This document shows positions 36,524-50,148 of a stretch of 64,000 nt of DNA, in pieces; position 1 is the first letter of the stretch, and every line of letters begins with the position of its first letter. The position numbers and the translations under genes are program-made. Under the pieces are notes generated by a model that did not search any database, was not told where the DNA came from, and saw only the letters and a list, made by a program, of their open reading frames with translations. Origin of the DNA: Psychromonas ingrahamii 37 (GTDB lineage Bacteria > Pseudomonadota > Gammaproteobacteria > Enterobacterales > Psychromonadaceae); contig NC_008709.1 of assembly GCF_000015285.1 (NCBI RefSeq), positions 992,001 through 1,056,000 on the forward strand. Reading direction: 5' to 3'.

Positions 36524-38620
36524 ATGACTCCTATTGTTAAAAGTTTTCAGTATGGCGAACATACTGTCACTCTAGAAACGGGCGTAATGGCTCGTCAGGC
36601 AACTGCCGCTGTAATGTGTAGTATGGATGATACCTGTGTATTCGTTTCTGTTGTTGGTAAAAATGCTGACAACCAAGAGCGTGATTTCTTTCCGCTGACG
36701 GTAAACTACCAGGAAAAAACCTATGCTGCGGGTAAAATCCCAGGTGGTTTCTTCAAACGTGAAGGCCGTCCAAGCGAAGACGAAACACTGATTGCACGCC
36801 TTATTGACCGTCCAGTTCGTCCTCTATTCCCAGCCGGTTTCAAAAACGAAGTACAAGTGATTGCAACTGTTGTCTCTATCAACCCTGAAGTTAACCCGGA
36901 TGTCGTTGCAATGATTGCAACATCTGCGGCGCTTTCTATCTCGGGTATGCCTTTCAAGGGGCCTATCGGTTGTGCACGTGTTGGTTATAAAGAAGGTGAA
37001 TACCTGCTTAACCCAACCAAAACTGAATTAGAAACAAGTGATCTTAACCTTGTTGTATCTGGTACAGATAACGCTGTCTTAATGGTTGAATCTGAAGCCG
37101 GTATTCTAAGCGAAGACGTTATGCTTGGTGCGGTTGTATTTGGTCACGATCAGCAACAAATTGTTGTTGAATCAATCAAAGAGTTCGCTGCAGAGGTTGC
37201 TCGTCCAGCATGGAACTGGGCTGCCCCTGCACGTAACGAAGCATTAGATGCGGCTATTGCAACTGAAGCACAAGCGCGTTTTGAACAAGCTTACCAGATC
37301 AGTGATAAAGGCGATCGTTACGATGCGATTAAAGCTATCACCTCTGAAGTTAAAGAAAAATTATTAGCATCTGATGAAACATTAGAAGCTAAGCAAATCG
37401 GTGAATACTTACACGATCTAGAAAAAACAGTGGTACGTACGCGCATTATTAAAGGTGAGCCGCGTATCGATGGTCGCGATCCTGAAAGTATTCGTGCATT
37501 AGATGTCCGTACTGGCGTGTTACCTCGTACTCACGGTAGTGCATTGTTTACCCGTGGTGAAACTCAAGCATTAGTGACGGCGACCCTTGGTACTCAGCGT
37601 GATGCGCAAATCATTGACAGTATAATGGGTGAGAAGAAAGATAACTTCTTATTACATTACAACTTCCCTCCTTATTGTGTAGGCGAAACTGGCTTTGTTG
37701 GCTCTCCTAAACGTCGTGAGATTGGCCATGGCCGTCTTGCTAAACGTGGTGTTTTGGCTGTTATGCCTTCGCTTGAAGAATTCCCATACACAGTACGTGT
37801 TGTGTCTGAAATCACTGAATCAAACGGTTCATCTTCAATGGCTTCTGTTTGTGGTGCATCGCTAGCATTAATGGATGCGGGTGTTCCTCTTAAAGCTTCT
37901 GTTGCGGGAATCGCGATGGGTCTTGTAAAAGAAGGCGAAGAGTTTGTTGTGCTTTCTGATATTCTAGGTGATGAAGATCATCTTGGTGATATGGACTTTA
38001 AAGTTGCCGGTACTACCGAAGGTATTACTGCACTACAGATGGATATCAAAATTGAAGGGATCACGCGTGAAATCATGCAGATTGCTTTAAATCAGGCAAA
38101 AGCTGCACGTTTGCACATTTTGACCGTAATGGACCAAGCACTTCCACAAGGTCGCGCTGATATTTCTCAATTCGCTCCACGTATTCATACTATCAAAATC
38201 AACACTGATAAAATCCGTGATGTTATTGGTAAAGGCGGCGCTGTTATCCGCTCTCTATGTGAAGAAACCGGTACTACAATTGAAATCGAAGATGACGGTA
38301 CTGTTAAAATTGCAGCGACCTCTGGTGAGCAAGCTGATGACGCAATTAACCGTATTAAAGCACTCACAGCTGAAGTTGAAGTGGGTACTATCTACACAGG
38401 TAAAGTGGTACGTTTAGCTGATTTCGGTGCCTTTGTTAATATCCTTCCCGGTAAAGATGGTCTAGTACATATCTCGCAAATCTGTGAAGAGCGTGTACAG
38501 AAAGTGTCTGATCACCTTAAAGAAGGTCAGGAAGTGAAAGTTAAAGTATTAGAAGTTGATCGCCAGGGCCGTGTGCGCTTAAGCATCAAAGAAGCTGCTG
38601 AAAAAACAACAGCTGAATAA
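36524..38620 (+). CDS. pnp: Polyribonucleotide nucleotidyltransferase
   Basis: PNPase, a 3'-5' phosphorolytic exoribonuclease and degradosome component that is important in the cold. The 698 residues comprise two RNase PH domains (first near 10-145 with [15 protein letters not shown]; second near 320-460 with [14 protein letters not shown] and [16 protein letters not shown]), an alpha-helical linker, the KH domain with [14 protein letters not shown] near 565, and the S1 domain with [21 protein letters not shown] near 622. Catalytic-region [15 protein letters not shown] is present near 484. Normal length and strong ribosome site. Confidence 0.98.
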   Translation: MTPIVKSFQYGEHTVTLETGVMARQATAAVMCSMDDTCVFVSVVGKNADNQERDFFPLTVNYQEKTYAAGKIPGGFFKREGRPSEDETLIARLIDRPVRPLFPAGFKNEVQVIATVVSINPEVNPDVVAMIATSAALSISGMPFKGPIGCARVGYKEGEYLLNPTKTELETSDLNLVVSGTDNAVLMVESEAGILSEDVMLGAVVFGHDQQQIVVESIKEFAAEVARPAWNWAAPARNEALDAAIATEAQARFEQAYQISDKGDRYDAIKAITSEVKEKLLASDETLEAKQIGEYLHDLEKTVVRTRIIKGEPRIDGRDPESIRALDVRTGVLPRTHGSALFTRGETQALVTATLGTQRDAQIIDSIMGEKKDNFLLHYNFPPYCVGETGFVGSPKRREIGHGRLAKRGVLAVMPSLEEFPYTVRVVSEITESNGSSSMASVCGASLALMDAGVPLKASVAGIAMGLVKEGEEFVVLSDILGDEDHLGDMDFKVAGTTEGITALQMDIKIEGITREIMQIALNQAKAARLHILTVMDQALPQGRADISQFAPRIHTIKINTDKIRDVIGKGGAVIRSLCEETGTTIEIEDDGTVKIAATSGEQADDAINRIKALTAEVEVGTIYTGKVVRLADFGAFVNILPGKDGLVHISQICEERVQKVSDHLKEGQEVKVKVLEVDRQGRVRLSIKEAAEKTTAE

Positions 38621-38661
38621 TACCTTGATTGGTAAAAAATAAAGTAATGACTGCGGTCATT

Positions 38662-38698
38662 GACTCAAAAAAAGGAAGCTGCGGCTTCCTTTTTTTAT
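38662..38698 (+). terminator. Intrinsic terminator after pnp
   Basis: AAAAGGAAGC-tgcg-GCTTCCTTTT-type hairpin with a seven-T tail. Confidence 0.92.
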
Positions 38699-38748
38699 AA
38701 GCGTCCAAAACATCTGCTTTAGCATTTATCTAAAATTTTAAATGCTAT

Positions 38749-38783
38749 AAAGGCGAACATCTAAGGGTGTTCGCCTTTTTTAT
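38749..38783 (+). terminator. Second intrinsic terminator downstream of pnp
   Basis: AAGGCGAACA-tctaaggg-TGTTCGCCTTTTTT: a 10-bp stem and T-tract about 50 bp behind the first terminator, giving a tandem arrangement before mpl. Confidence 0.9.
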
Positions 38784-38899
38784 TGCTGATTCCTGCATCA
38801 TCAGGTAATTTAGGGTTAACAATTAAAGACACTTTCTTACCTTTCATGTTCAGGTGATTTTGGGTATAACAATTAAATACACTTTCCTATTGAGGTTTT

Positions 38900-40258
38900 A
38901 TGCATATTCATATTCTTGGCATCTGTGGCACATTTATGGGGGGCCTTGCTATTCTCGCCAAATCCTTGGGTTATAAAGTCACAGGATCAGATAAAAACGT
39001 TTATCCTCCGATGAGTACCCAATTAGAAGAGCAAGGGATTGAATTAATTCAAGGTTTTGATCCAGACCAATTAGATTCAAATCCTGATCTTGTGGTTATT
39101 GGGAATGCAATGAGTCGTGGGAATCCTTGTGTAGAAGCTGTTCTGGATAAACAAATTCCTTATATTTCGGGTCCACAGTGGTTATTAGAGCATGTCTTAA
39201 AAGATCGTTGGGTATTAGCTGTTGCCGGGACACACGGTAAAACGTCCACTGCAAGCATGTTGGCTTGGATTTTAGAATATGCCAATATGAAACCGGGTTT
39301 CTTAATTGGTGGTGTACCGGAGAACTTTGGTCTGTCAGCCAGGTTAGGTGAAACCCCATTTTTTGTGATAGAGGCAGATGAGTATGACAGTGCTTTTTTT
39401 GATAAACGTTCCAAATTTGTTCACTATCACCCTCGAACGCTGGTTTTAAATAACTTAGAGTTTGACCATGCAGATATTTTTGAAGATTTAAATGCCATTA
39501 AAAAACAATTTCATCATTTAGTTCGTACTGTTCCTGCAACAGGGCGTATTTTTATACCCGATCAGGATCAAGCTCTGATCGATGTCCAGCGCATGGGCTG
39601 TTGGAGTGAAGTTGAATATCTGGGGAAAAACTGGTCTTGCAAAAAAATCAAAGAAGATGCTTCAATTTTTGACGTCTATCTAAATCAGCAAAAACAGGGG
39701 CAGGTGGCTTGGTCATTGATGGGTGACCATAATGTGAATAATGCACTTGCTGCCATAGCTGCTGCGCGCCACGTTGGTGTTACGCCGGAAATTGCGATTG
39801 AAGCACTCGCTGAATTTAAAAATATCAAACGTCGAATGGAAGTTAAAGGCAAAGTTAATAGTATTACTGTTTATGATGATTTTGCTCATCATCCTACCGC
39901 CATTAAAACAACCTTAGCGGGGTTACGTGCAAAAGTAGGCAATGAAAAAATTATTGCTGTTCTGGAGCCGCGTTCTAATACGATGAAATTAGGTGTCCAT
40001 AAAGAGGCATTAGTCAATGCATTAGCCGCCGCTGACAGTGTTTACTGTTTTGAAACAGAAGATATTAAATGGTCAATTGAAGAACTGTTTGCAGAGCAAG
40101 GTAAAGCCGTTGATATATCCCATGATATTGATGAGTTATGCACTAAGTTAGTATCAATAGCAGAGCGAAACGCTCATATACTCATTATGAGTAATGGTGG
40201 TTTTGGTAATATCCATAACAAGTTACTGGGGCAACTCGCCCTGAAAAAGAAGGTTTAA
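38900..40258 (+). CDS. mpl: UDP-N-acetylmuramate:L-alanyl-gamma-D-glutamyl-meso-diaminopimelate ligase
   Basis: Murein recycling ligase that attaches the reclaimed tripeptide to UDP-MurNAc. The 452-residue Mur-ligase has HIHILGICGTFMGGLAILAK at the start, the ATP-binding AVAGTHGKTSTASMLAWI near 109-126, VIEADEYDSAFFDKRSKF near 155-172, NLEFDHADIF and MGDHNVNNALAAIAAA near 275. The C-terminal domain has VYDDFAHHPTAIKTTL near 329. It is followed 1 bp later by ubiX. Confidence 0.97.
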   Translation: MHIHILGICGTFMGGLAILAKSLGYKVTGSDKNVYPPMSTQLEEQGIELIQGFDPDQLDSNPDLVVIGNAMSRGNPCVEAVLDKQIPYISGPQWLLEHVLKDRWVLAVAGTHGKTSTASMLAWILEYANMKPGFLIGGVPENFGLSARLGETPFFVIEADEYDSAFFDKRSKFVHYHPRTLVLNNLEFDHADIFEDLNAIKKQFHHLVRTVPATGRIFIPDQDQALIDVQRMGCWSEVEYLGKNWSCKKIKEDASIFDVYLNQQKQGQVAWSLMGDHNVNNALAAIAAARHVGVTPEIAIEALAEFKNIKRRMEVKGKVNSITVYDDFAHHPTAIKTTLAGLRAKVGNEKIIAVLEPRSNTMKLGVHKEALVNALAAADSVYCFETEDIKWSIEELFAEQGKAVDISHDIDELCTKLVSIAERNAHILIMSNGGFGNIHNKLLGQLALKKKV

Positions 40259-40259
40259 T

Positions 40260-40880
40260 ATGTCTAAAGATGTTTTTTTTAAAGATAGGATTACGTTAGC
40301 GGTAACAGGTGCATCGGGTAGCGGTTACTTCTTAAGGCTATTACAGGCATTGGTTAATACAGATATACAAATATATCTATTACTTTCTGATGCGGCTAAA
40401 ATTGTATTAAAAACAGAAGAAAATGAAGATTGGCCTGCAGATGTGACTCAACTAAATGTTTTTTTACAGGATAAATATCAGAGTAAACAGCAGCAGATAG
40501 TTGTATTAGCTGCAAAAGATTGGTTTTCACCCGTCGCCTCGGGCTCATCAGCGCCAAATAAAATGATTGTTTGTCCATGCAGTTGTGGAACATTAGCCTC
40601 TATTGCCCACGGTTTATCTAACAATTTAATCGAACGTTCTGCGGATGTTATTTTAAAAGAACGCGGGAAATTGATTGTCATGCCAAGAGAAACCCCTTTT
40701 TCCACTCTTCATTTACGAAACATGCTTACTCTGTCCGAATTAGGGGTGACAGTGATGCCATTAGCCCCAGGTTTTTATCATCAGCCTAAAACTATTGCTG
40801 ATTTACAGGATTTTATGGTCGCGAGAGTATTAGACCATCTGGAAATAGCACACAAGATCGGTAAACGCTGGTGTGAATGA
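40260..40880 (+). CDS. ubiX: Flavin prenyltransferase UbiX
   Basis: Makes the prenylated FMN cofactor used by the decarboxylase UbiD in ubiquinone synthesis. The 206 residues show LAVTGASGSGYFLRLLQALV near 13-32, SPVASGSSAPNKMIVCPCSCGTLASIAHGLSNNLIERSADVILKE near residues 90-134 and VMPRETPFSTLHLRNMLTL near 140, all family hallmarks (the E/R of the active site included). Mpl-UbiX adjacency is common in vibrio-like genomes. An AT-rich hairpin follows. Confidence 0.95.
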   Translation: MSKDVFFKDRITLAVTGASGSGYFLRLLQALVNTDIQIYLLLSDAAKIVLKTEENEDWPADVTQLNVFLQDKYQSKQQQIVVLAAKDWFSPVASGSSAPNKMIVCPCSCGTLASIAHGLSNNLIERSADVILKERGKLIVMPRETPFSTLHLRNMLTLSELGVTVMPLAPGFYHQPKTIADLQDFMVARVLDHLEIAHKIGKRWCE

Positions 40881-40883
40881 TAA

Positions 40884-40912
40884 CAAAAATCAAAAACTAA
40901 TGATTTTTGTTT
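40884..40912 (+). terminator. Probable terminator after ubiX
   Basis: CAAAAATCA / TGATTTTTG stem with an 8-nt loop (AAAACTAA) followed by TTTGTTTTA; AT-rich but well formed. Confidence 0.6.
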
Positions 40913-40970
40913 GTTTTATAAGCGTAAATATAAAGGTTTTAATTAGTTGGCGTTTTTTCTTATAAAGGCC

Positions 40971-40998
40971 TTGCCAAGGTTCATAAAATCTCTATAAT
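40971..40998 (+). promoter_or_regulatory. rRNA operon promoter P1
   Basis: TTGCCA (40971-40976), 16-bp spacer, TATAAT (40993-40998), followed by a GC-rich discriminator (GCGCCCC) typical of stringently controlled rRNA promoters. AT-rich sequence upstream (TTTTTTCTTATAAA) could serve as an UP element. Confidence 0.8.
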
Positions 40999-41103
40999 GC
41001 GCCCCACAGAAACGGGAAAGACGCAAGTCAGTCCGGTTACTCAGAACGAAAAAGATTAAGCTTCTAATAACGTATCACGTTGATTAGAAAGATAAATTAA
41101 TCA

Positions 41104-41131
41104 TTGACATCGTTTACAGGTAGCGTAATAT
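41104..41131 (+). promoter_or_regulatory. rRNA operon promoter P2
   Basis: TTGACA (41104-41109), 16-bp spacer, TAATAT (41126-41131), then ACGCACCTCGCC. It lies 135 bp downstream of P1, as in other gammaproteobacterial rrn operons. Confidence 0.75.
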
Positions 41132-41149
41132 ACGCACCTCGCCGAAAGG

Positions 41150-41170
41150 CACGCTCTTTAACAATTTAAT
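41150..41170 (+). promoter_or_regulatory. boxA antitermination site upstream of 16S
   Basis: GCTCTTTAACAATTTAATCA is the conserved rrn boxA that loads the NusB/S10 antitermination complex. The rest of the leader up to 41425 is AT-rich and holds no credible gene. Confidence 0.8.
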
Positions 41171-41425
41171 CAAACAATCTGTGTGGACACTTATTGTTGA
41201 TGTGATTTCAAAAAAATCAAAGTCCTTTCTTGTAAAGGCAGTAACTTTTTACTTCGTAAATAGCTTACTCATCAATAAAAGTGACACACGAATAAATTTA
41301 TTTATTCAGAATAATAAGTTATTCATTATTTATATACTGAAGTTTTTATACTTAGGTATTGATATAAGAGTAATTAGTTTTAGTCAGTTATATTGAGTCG
41401 CAGCGCAAGCTGCAAATTAAACTTT

Positions 41426-42972
<1,547 letters not shown>

Positions 42973-43168
42973 CGTAAAGAGACACATCAGTTAATTCGCT
43001 TGCGAATTAATACATTGAAGACTTGCTTGCAAGTGCTTCACAGTACAAGCCTTTCGGCGATTTTGCTCTGCAAATTCACCTTCCGGCATCACTATTTGCT
43101 ACGCAAATAATAATTGAGTGTTCACACAGATTGTTTGATTAGAATGATAAAGCGCAAGTAGTTTCTAT

Positions 43169-43244
43169 GTCCCCATCGTCTAGAGGCCTAGGACACCGCC
43201 CTTTCACGGCGGTAACAGGGGTTCAAATCCCCTTGGGGATACCA
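43169..43244 (+). tRNA. gltT: tRNA-Glu (anticodon TTC) in the 16S-23S spacer
   Basis: 76 nt with encoded CCA. Acceptor GTCCCCA/TGGGGAT, anticodon arm CCGCC-CTTTCAC-GGCGG giving TTC, and T-arm GGGGTTCAAATCCCC. This is the single spacer tRNA, as in glutamate-type rrn operons. Confidence 0.98.
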
Positions 43245-43794
43245 CTTTTTATTTAAATAAATAAAAGTTATATTTGCTCCGCAAATTAATTTTATGTATT
43301 TAAGGAAATTGAACCTGCCTATAATGACGCACTTATTAACTGTTCTTTATAAAGAATAATTAATAAGTGTTTTTTTAACACTGCTCTTTAACAATTAGGA
43401 AAGCTGATAAAAGTTCTTTTTATCACACAATAACAATGACACTCAGGTGTTGATTGGTGTGATAAATTAAACGAAAAGTTTATATTTGACATAGTGAAAT
43501 ATAAACAGTTCTCGTTTATTAACACTTAGGTGTTAGTAAATGAATCAAGCAAAAATAAATATTATTCAAACTGATACTTTGGATAATATACGTATCTATT
43601 GAGTGATTGTTAATTCAATCATTCTTAGGTGCACGAAAAACGAATGTTGTTTTTTGTATTGTAAAATATGAGAAATCGCAAGCGTCTTGGAAACTCAAAT
43701 AAATGCAAAATCTAGATTTTGTTATCTTATGTGTTTTTTGAATGTTATTAACATTCATAAAAACGCTTAAAGTGACACCTTTTAGGTGTTGTAT
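43245..43794 (+). other. Remainder of the 16S-23S spacer
   Basis: AT-rich processing region with a second boxA (TGCTCTTTAACAATT, about 43382-43396). Its 3' part contains ACACCTTTTAGGTGTT just before 23S, which pairs with ACAACACCTAAAGTGTG after 23S to form the processing stem. No gene is present. Confidence 0.65.
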
Positions 43795-46686
<2,892 letters not shown>

Positions 46687-46884
46687 ACAACACCTAAAGT
46701 GTGTTGAGTTGCAGTAGACGCATAGTTGGTCAGTGAATGTTATTAACATTCCCTCTGATCGAGCTAAGGGTTGAAACAACAGTAACCAAGACAAATAAAA
46801 ATATGCTTGCGAAACATATTTTACAAATATTTACGATTGCTTGATAAAAACAACAATAAAACCAGCTTTTCTAATTAATTTTTT

Positions 46885-47004
46885 TGTCTAGTAAACATAG
46901 CGCTGTGGTACCACCTGATTCCATTCCGAACTCAGAAGTGAAACGCAGCTGCGCCGATGGTAGTGTGGGGTCTCCCCATGTGAGAGTAGGTCATTGCTAG
47001 ACTC
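46885..47004 (+). rRNA. rrf: 5S ribosomal RNA
   Basis: About 120 nt starting TGTCTAGTAAACATAGCGCT and ending GTCATTGCTAGACT; the two ends pair as helix I. The conserved CCGAACTCAGAAGTGAAACG and GGGGTCTCCCC are present. It is followed by a strong terminator. Confidence 0.97.
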
Positions 47005-47009
47005 CTATT

Positions 47010-47051
47010 TAAAAAGGCCCCACTGGTTAATTCTGGTGGGGCCTTTTTGCT
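47010..47051 (+). terminator. rRNA operon terminator
   Basis: AAAAAGGCCCCACTGG / CTGGTGGGGCCTTTTT hairpin with T-tract directly behind the intact 5S gene. Confidence 0.95.
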
Positions 47052-47337
47052 TTTAGCATTTATTGCTGTGGTACCATCAACGTCAAACAAAGTTTAATGC
47101 GCAACATCCATGTTGCTTACCCTACGGGCAGCGGTGCTGTTCAAAACGGCTATCCTGCCGTTTTGCCCTTCGTCCTCCGGACTAAGGGACCTTGTTTTCC
47201 TTCCCATTCCGAACTCAGCAGTGAAACGCAATTGCGCCGATGGTACTTAGTTGCATTTTGTTTCCTTGAACCTTGTTCAAGGGACTGCAATGCAAAAGGG
47301 GTCTCCCCATGTGAGAGTAGGGCGAGTTTGCCATAGG
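47050..47337 (+). pseudogene. Second 5S rRNA copy interrupted by two hairpin-rich insertions
   Basis: Three 5S blocks occur in order: GCTGTGGTACCA (47065-47076), CATTCCGAACTCAGCAGTGA through GCGCCGATGGTA (about 47202-47245) and GGGGTCTCCCCATGTGAGAG on (47298-47321). Between them lie extra segments of about 125 nt (47077-47201) and 52 nt (47246-47297), each able to fold on itself. The outer ends pair poorly as helix I (5' TTTAGCATTTATT against 3' GTTTGCCATAGG), and the copy lies beyond the operon terminator. A decayed pseudogene is therefore more likely than a functional 5S with expansion segments. No such insertions are in the first 5S. Confidence 0.75.
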
Positions 47338-47416
47338 TAAGTGTCACGAGCGGACGAGCTCTGCGAGTCCTGTTCCATCGCGAATATCTCGCACAAGCTA
47401 AATGGTATTATGTTAT

Positions 47417-47478
47417 CCGTAGGGTGCGCTCCGCGCACCGCAAGCGGCAGAAATTGGTGCGCGGAGCGCACCCTACGG
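47417..47478. repeat. 23-bp perfect inverted repeat (GTAGGGTG hairpin family)
   Basis: Left arm 47417-47439 (CCGTAGGGTGCGCTCCGCGC then ACC) is exactly complementary to the right arm 47456-47478 across a 16-nt loop. The arms share the GTAGGGTGCG/GCACC sequence with elements at 13380, 16890 and 18056. It lies about 80 bp behind the interrupted 5S copy. No T-tract follows. Confidence 0.95.
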
Positions 47479-48056
47479 GCTGTTTCATCGGCAATGTATT
47501 GCACAAGTCAGGCAATTAAATTTGATAATTTAGCCAACTTTGTATTTAAAGATTATGTACAAACGTTAGGGATCAGGTAGAAGAGGTAAAAACACTCTGC
47601 CAAAGAGAGTAGGCAAATCTGATCACTTAATTAATGCGTTTGGTATAATAAGCTGTTCTCCCATGGTTAAGGTAGAAAGCAATTCATGGGCATTTTTTAT
47701 ATCTCTAAATTTATTGAAATATATACTTTCCTAAGTGCTATTCTTCAGCTATTTTTAGGGTTATACCAATACCACTCATTGTCGATTCCTTTATTTTGGT
47801 TGGAAAATGTTCGCTAGAGATGAAACTATGTTTTAGTCTTTGAGATTAGTTTTATTTAGAACATTCTATTTTTTATCTCTTTTTGCTTAGCTGAAGCGGT
47901 GCAAAATCCTTCCATATTATTTTATGAAAGGATGGAAAAACGACTTCCTGCAACCTATGCATTGCTAGTGTTGATTTTTCTGGCGTACTACAAGATTACA
48001 TTTTGAATGCATTTGCTATTATCATTGTATTAAAAAATTTTTAAGGAGTACGAGAC
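47479..48056. other. Gap before the DUF2982 gene
   Basis: No gene seen. An imperfect direct repeat (CTGTT.CATCG.GAATATCTCGCACAAG-like) brackets the 23-bp inverted repeat at about 47370 and 47481. A TATAAT at 47644 lacks a clear -35. CCCATG/CATGGG with a long loop ends in GCATTTTTT at about 47692. The rest is AT-rich. Confidence 0.4.
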
Positions 48057-48740
48057 TTGCAAAAAAAAGCACAAAGAGTCATTCAGGTTAAACCAAATTC
48101 AAAACATAATCGTTTATTTTTATTATGTTTAGGCTCTTTATTGTTGTGCGTTTGTTTGTTGTTAAATCTTGTATTTTGGGACGACTATAGGCTCCCGTTA
48201 ATCTTTATTATGTCAGCCAGTTTTATCATGTTATTTGTTGCTTTGCTTAAATTTTTAGAGCCACCAATAAGTTACTTCATAACACCGGAGATTATCTCTT
48301 ATTATCATTTTAACGGTCATTGGCATTTACCCTGGCAAGATATTCTGCGCATTGGTGATATCCCAGCTGATATACGGGGGCAGCATGTGAAATTACCTTA
48401 TTTGGGCATAAAATTAAATAGCTTGGCAAATATAGCGCAAACTATCTCACCAAGGTTGGCTAATAAATTACTTCATGAGCAGTTGGAGCTATTAATGTTA
48501 GCGGTAAAAAACCGTGAAATTGATCTGCCAGAGGATCTGATTAACTTTGAACCCTTTGAATTAAATGGGGTTACCTACAAAGGCCCGATCGCCGCATGGT
48601 TATATCGGACAGAAGAGCTGAGTAAAGCTTATGGTTATCATCTCTATTTACCGATAAATAGTTTTGATCGTGAGTCAATGGAGTTTTTAGGTTTATTGAA
48701 AGAATGCCACCATTATATTAATAGCTACCAAGGCAACTAA
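48057..48740 (+). CDS. DUF2982 family membrane protein
   Basis: The 227-residue protein has two TM helices near residues 21-41 and 46-66 (LFLLCLGSLLLCVCLLLNLVF; LIFIMSASFIMLFVALLKFL), followed by a soluble region with FNGHWHLPWQDILRIGDIP near 95 and PYLGIKLNSL near 122. This arrangement fits the uncharacterised DUF2982 family of vibrio/shewanella-type bacteria; the assignment is from memory. It starts with TTG at 48057 after AAGGAGT; no ATG is suitably placed. Function unknown. Confidence 0.75.
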   Translation: MQKKAQRVIQVKPNSKHNRLFLLCLGSLLLCVCLLLNLVFWDDYRLPLIFIMSASFIMLFVALLKFLEPPISYFITPEIISYYHFNGHWHLPWQDILRIGDIPADIRGQHVKLPYLGIKLNSLANIAQTISPRLANKLLHEQLELLMLAVKNREIDLPEDLINFEPFELNGVTYKGPIAAWLYRTEELSKAYGYHLYLPINSFDRESMEFLGLLKECHHYINSYQGN

Positions 48741-48802
48741 TTATTGCTGATCATATTAATGCATTGTAAAAAAAGTTTTATCTTATTCAAGCTCAAAAAA
48801 AA

Positions 48803-48832
48803 GCTTAATTATATAATAATTAAGCCTTTTAA
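48803..48832. terminator. Bidirectional terminator between DUF2982 gene and creA
   Basis: GCTTAATTAT-ata-ATAATTAAGC perfect 10-bp stem with A-tract left and CTTTT right, between convergent genes. Confidence 0.8.
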
Positions 48833-48864
48833 TAAAAAATGTATTAAATACTGTTAGCTGATAC

Positions 48865-49359
48865 TTACTCTGCAGCTATCACAGGTGCAGAATAAGCTTT
48901 TGTTCCCCATAGTGGAACGGTAGACATTGCATGCTTAAAGCTACCCTCAATTTCTTTAGTGCTGTAGGAAATATAAAGTATCGTTTGTGTTGATTGATCA
49001 AAAATACGTCTGATTTTTAATGATTTAAATAAAATACTTTTCGATTTTGAGAAAACCACATCGCCACTTTTTGACTTATCTATAAGGCTGAGCATTTCTG
49101 GGGTGATTTCACCCGTTTGACGGCAGCTAATGGATGAATCCGATGGATCGGCAAAACTTAAATCAGCAACAATATTAGAAATATGGCAAGTTACACCAGG
49201 TATTAACGGATCATTTAGTTTTTCAATTTTAATATCTTTTGTGGTGAAAAGTCCCAGAGAAACCGTACCGACTTCATCTCTGGAGCAGCTGTATAAAACG
49301 AAAAAAGTGATAACAAGAATGATACCGATCGCGCCGAAAAACTTTATTTTTTTTACCAT
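48865..49359 (-). CDS. creA: CreA family protein
   Basis: Periplasmic or membrane-anchored protein of unknown role, common in gammaproteobacteria. From the ATG at 49359 it is 164 residues, with an N-terminal hydrophobic segment (FFGAIGIILVITFFVLYSCS; a Cys at its end may be lipidated), then EVGTVSLGLFTTKDIKIE, DPLIPGVTCHISNI near 50, DPSDSSISCRQTGEI and the C-terminal STKEIEGSFKHAMSTVPLW typical of CreA. The longer frame from 49440 is rejected because AAGGGA precedes 49359. Confidence 0.92.
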   Translation of the reverse strand: MVKKIKFFGAIGIILVITFFVLYSCSRDEVGTVSLGLFTTKDIKIEKLNDPLIPGVTCHISNIVADLSFADPSDSSISCRQTGEITPEMLSLIDKSKSGDVVFSKSKSILFKSLKIRRIFDQSTQTILYISYSTKEIEGSFKHAMSTVPLWGTKAYSAPVIAAE

Positions 49360-49369
49360 TATTTTTCCC

Positions 49370-50146
49370 TTATTTTTTGAAATCCCAAGATATGTTTGAC
49401 AATAGTTTACATGGCTCACATTTGAAATCAAAGATATCAAATAATGGCGCAGCTAGTTTCCAATCTCCCCCACAAGCGGGGCATTTTCGCTCCTGTTCTG
49501 CTATTAAACTGTTACCGGCAACACGGTATAGGTAATAATAGGTTGGTACTTTAGTAATCTCTTCAATGCGCTCACATAAATTAGTGCCGCGATAAAATAG
49601 TCTGCTGCCGATCTCGCCAATCTCTTTTAAAGCAACGCTCGAAACCGCTGAACCGTTCATTTGCAGTTCATCGCAATTAATCCACTCTTCCTGCCATTTT
49701 AGAATGGCTTTACGATCTCCATTACTAATTGCTTCGGGCGTTCGATAGAGCGGAATAGGGGCGAGGCTTTCACCGCAGCGCAGTGGGGAGCAGGTATCTA
49801 AAAAAGTTGTGTATAAAAGCTGCCAACTTGGTTGAAATTTCTCTGCGCAGCACAAAGAGTTTAAATCTTCAGCAATATTTTTGATTTTAGGTGAAAGTAA
49901 TCCAGCTTCTGTTAAACCCTGTAATGCCTGCTTTACTTGCGGGCTATTAAAAATATCATTTAAACTGTTTTCTTCCGGGCAGACCAAGCTTGAGACAAAC
50001 CAAGCCTCAAACATGGCGATCGGAAATTCACGACCCAGAATTTGTCCATTATAGCGTAACATATCAAAGTAGTTATTAATGGCTTTTTCAACGGCTGCGT
50101 ACTGGGTATTTTTATAACACTCAAAAGTTATCTCTTTAATAAACAC
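49370..50146 (-). CDS. DUF2310 zinc-ribbon protein
   Basis: The 258-residue protein matches the 'Zn-ribbon-containing, possibly nucleic-acid-binding' family. The N-terminus is MFIKEITFECYKNTQYAAVE, with RYNGQILGREFP near 33, SWQLLYTTFLDTCSPLRCG near 104-122, IPTYYYLYRVAGNSL-like (VPTYYYLYRVAGN) near 204, and a C-terminal four-Cys ribbon CPACGGDW ... FDFKCEPCKLLS near 223-248. Its biochemical role is unknown. It ends 10 bp before creA and starts 2 bp after the coiled-coil gene, so these leftward genes look like one operon. Confidence 0.9.
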   Translation of the reverse strand: MFIKEITFECYKNTQYAAVEKAINNYFDMLRYNGQILGREFPIAMFEAWFVSSLVCPEENSLNDIFNSPQVKQALQGLTEAGLLSPKIKNIAEDLNSLCCAEKFQPSWQLLYTTFLDTCSPLRCGESLAPIPLYRTPEAISNGDRKAILKWQEEWINCDELQMNGSAVSSVALKEIGEIGSRLFYRGTNLCERIEEITKVPTYYYLYRVAGNSLIAEQERKCPACGGDWKLAAPLFDIFDFKCEPCKLLSNISWDFKK

Positions 50147-50148
50147 GG

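Noticed and set aside
41181-41396. 71-residue open frame in the rRNA leader
   Set aside because: Lies between boxA and the 16S 5' end in AT-rich leader RNA; no family, no proper ribosome site.
47097-47580. Open frames across the interrupted 5S copy and the 23-bp inverted repeat
   Set aside because: They run through rRNA blocks and hairpin arms; the mirrored readings come from the inverted repeat.
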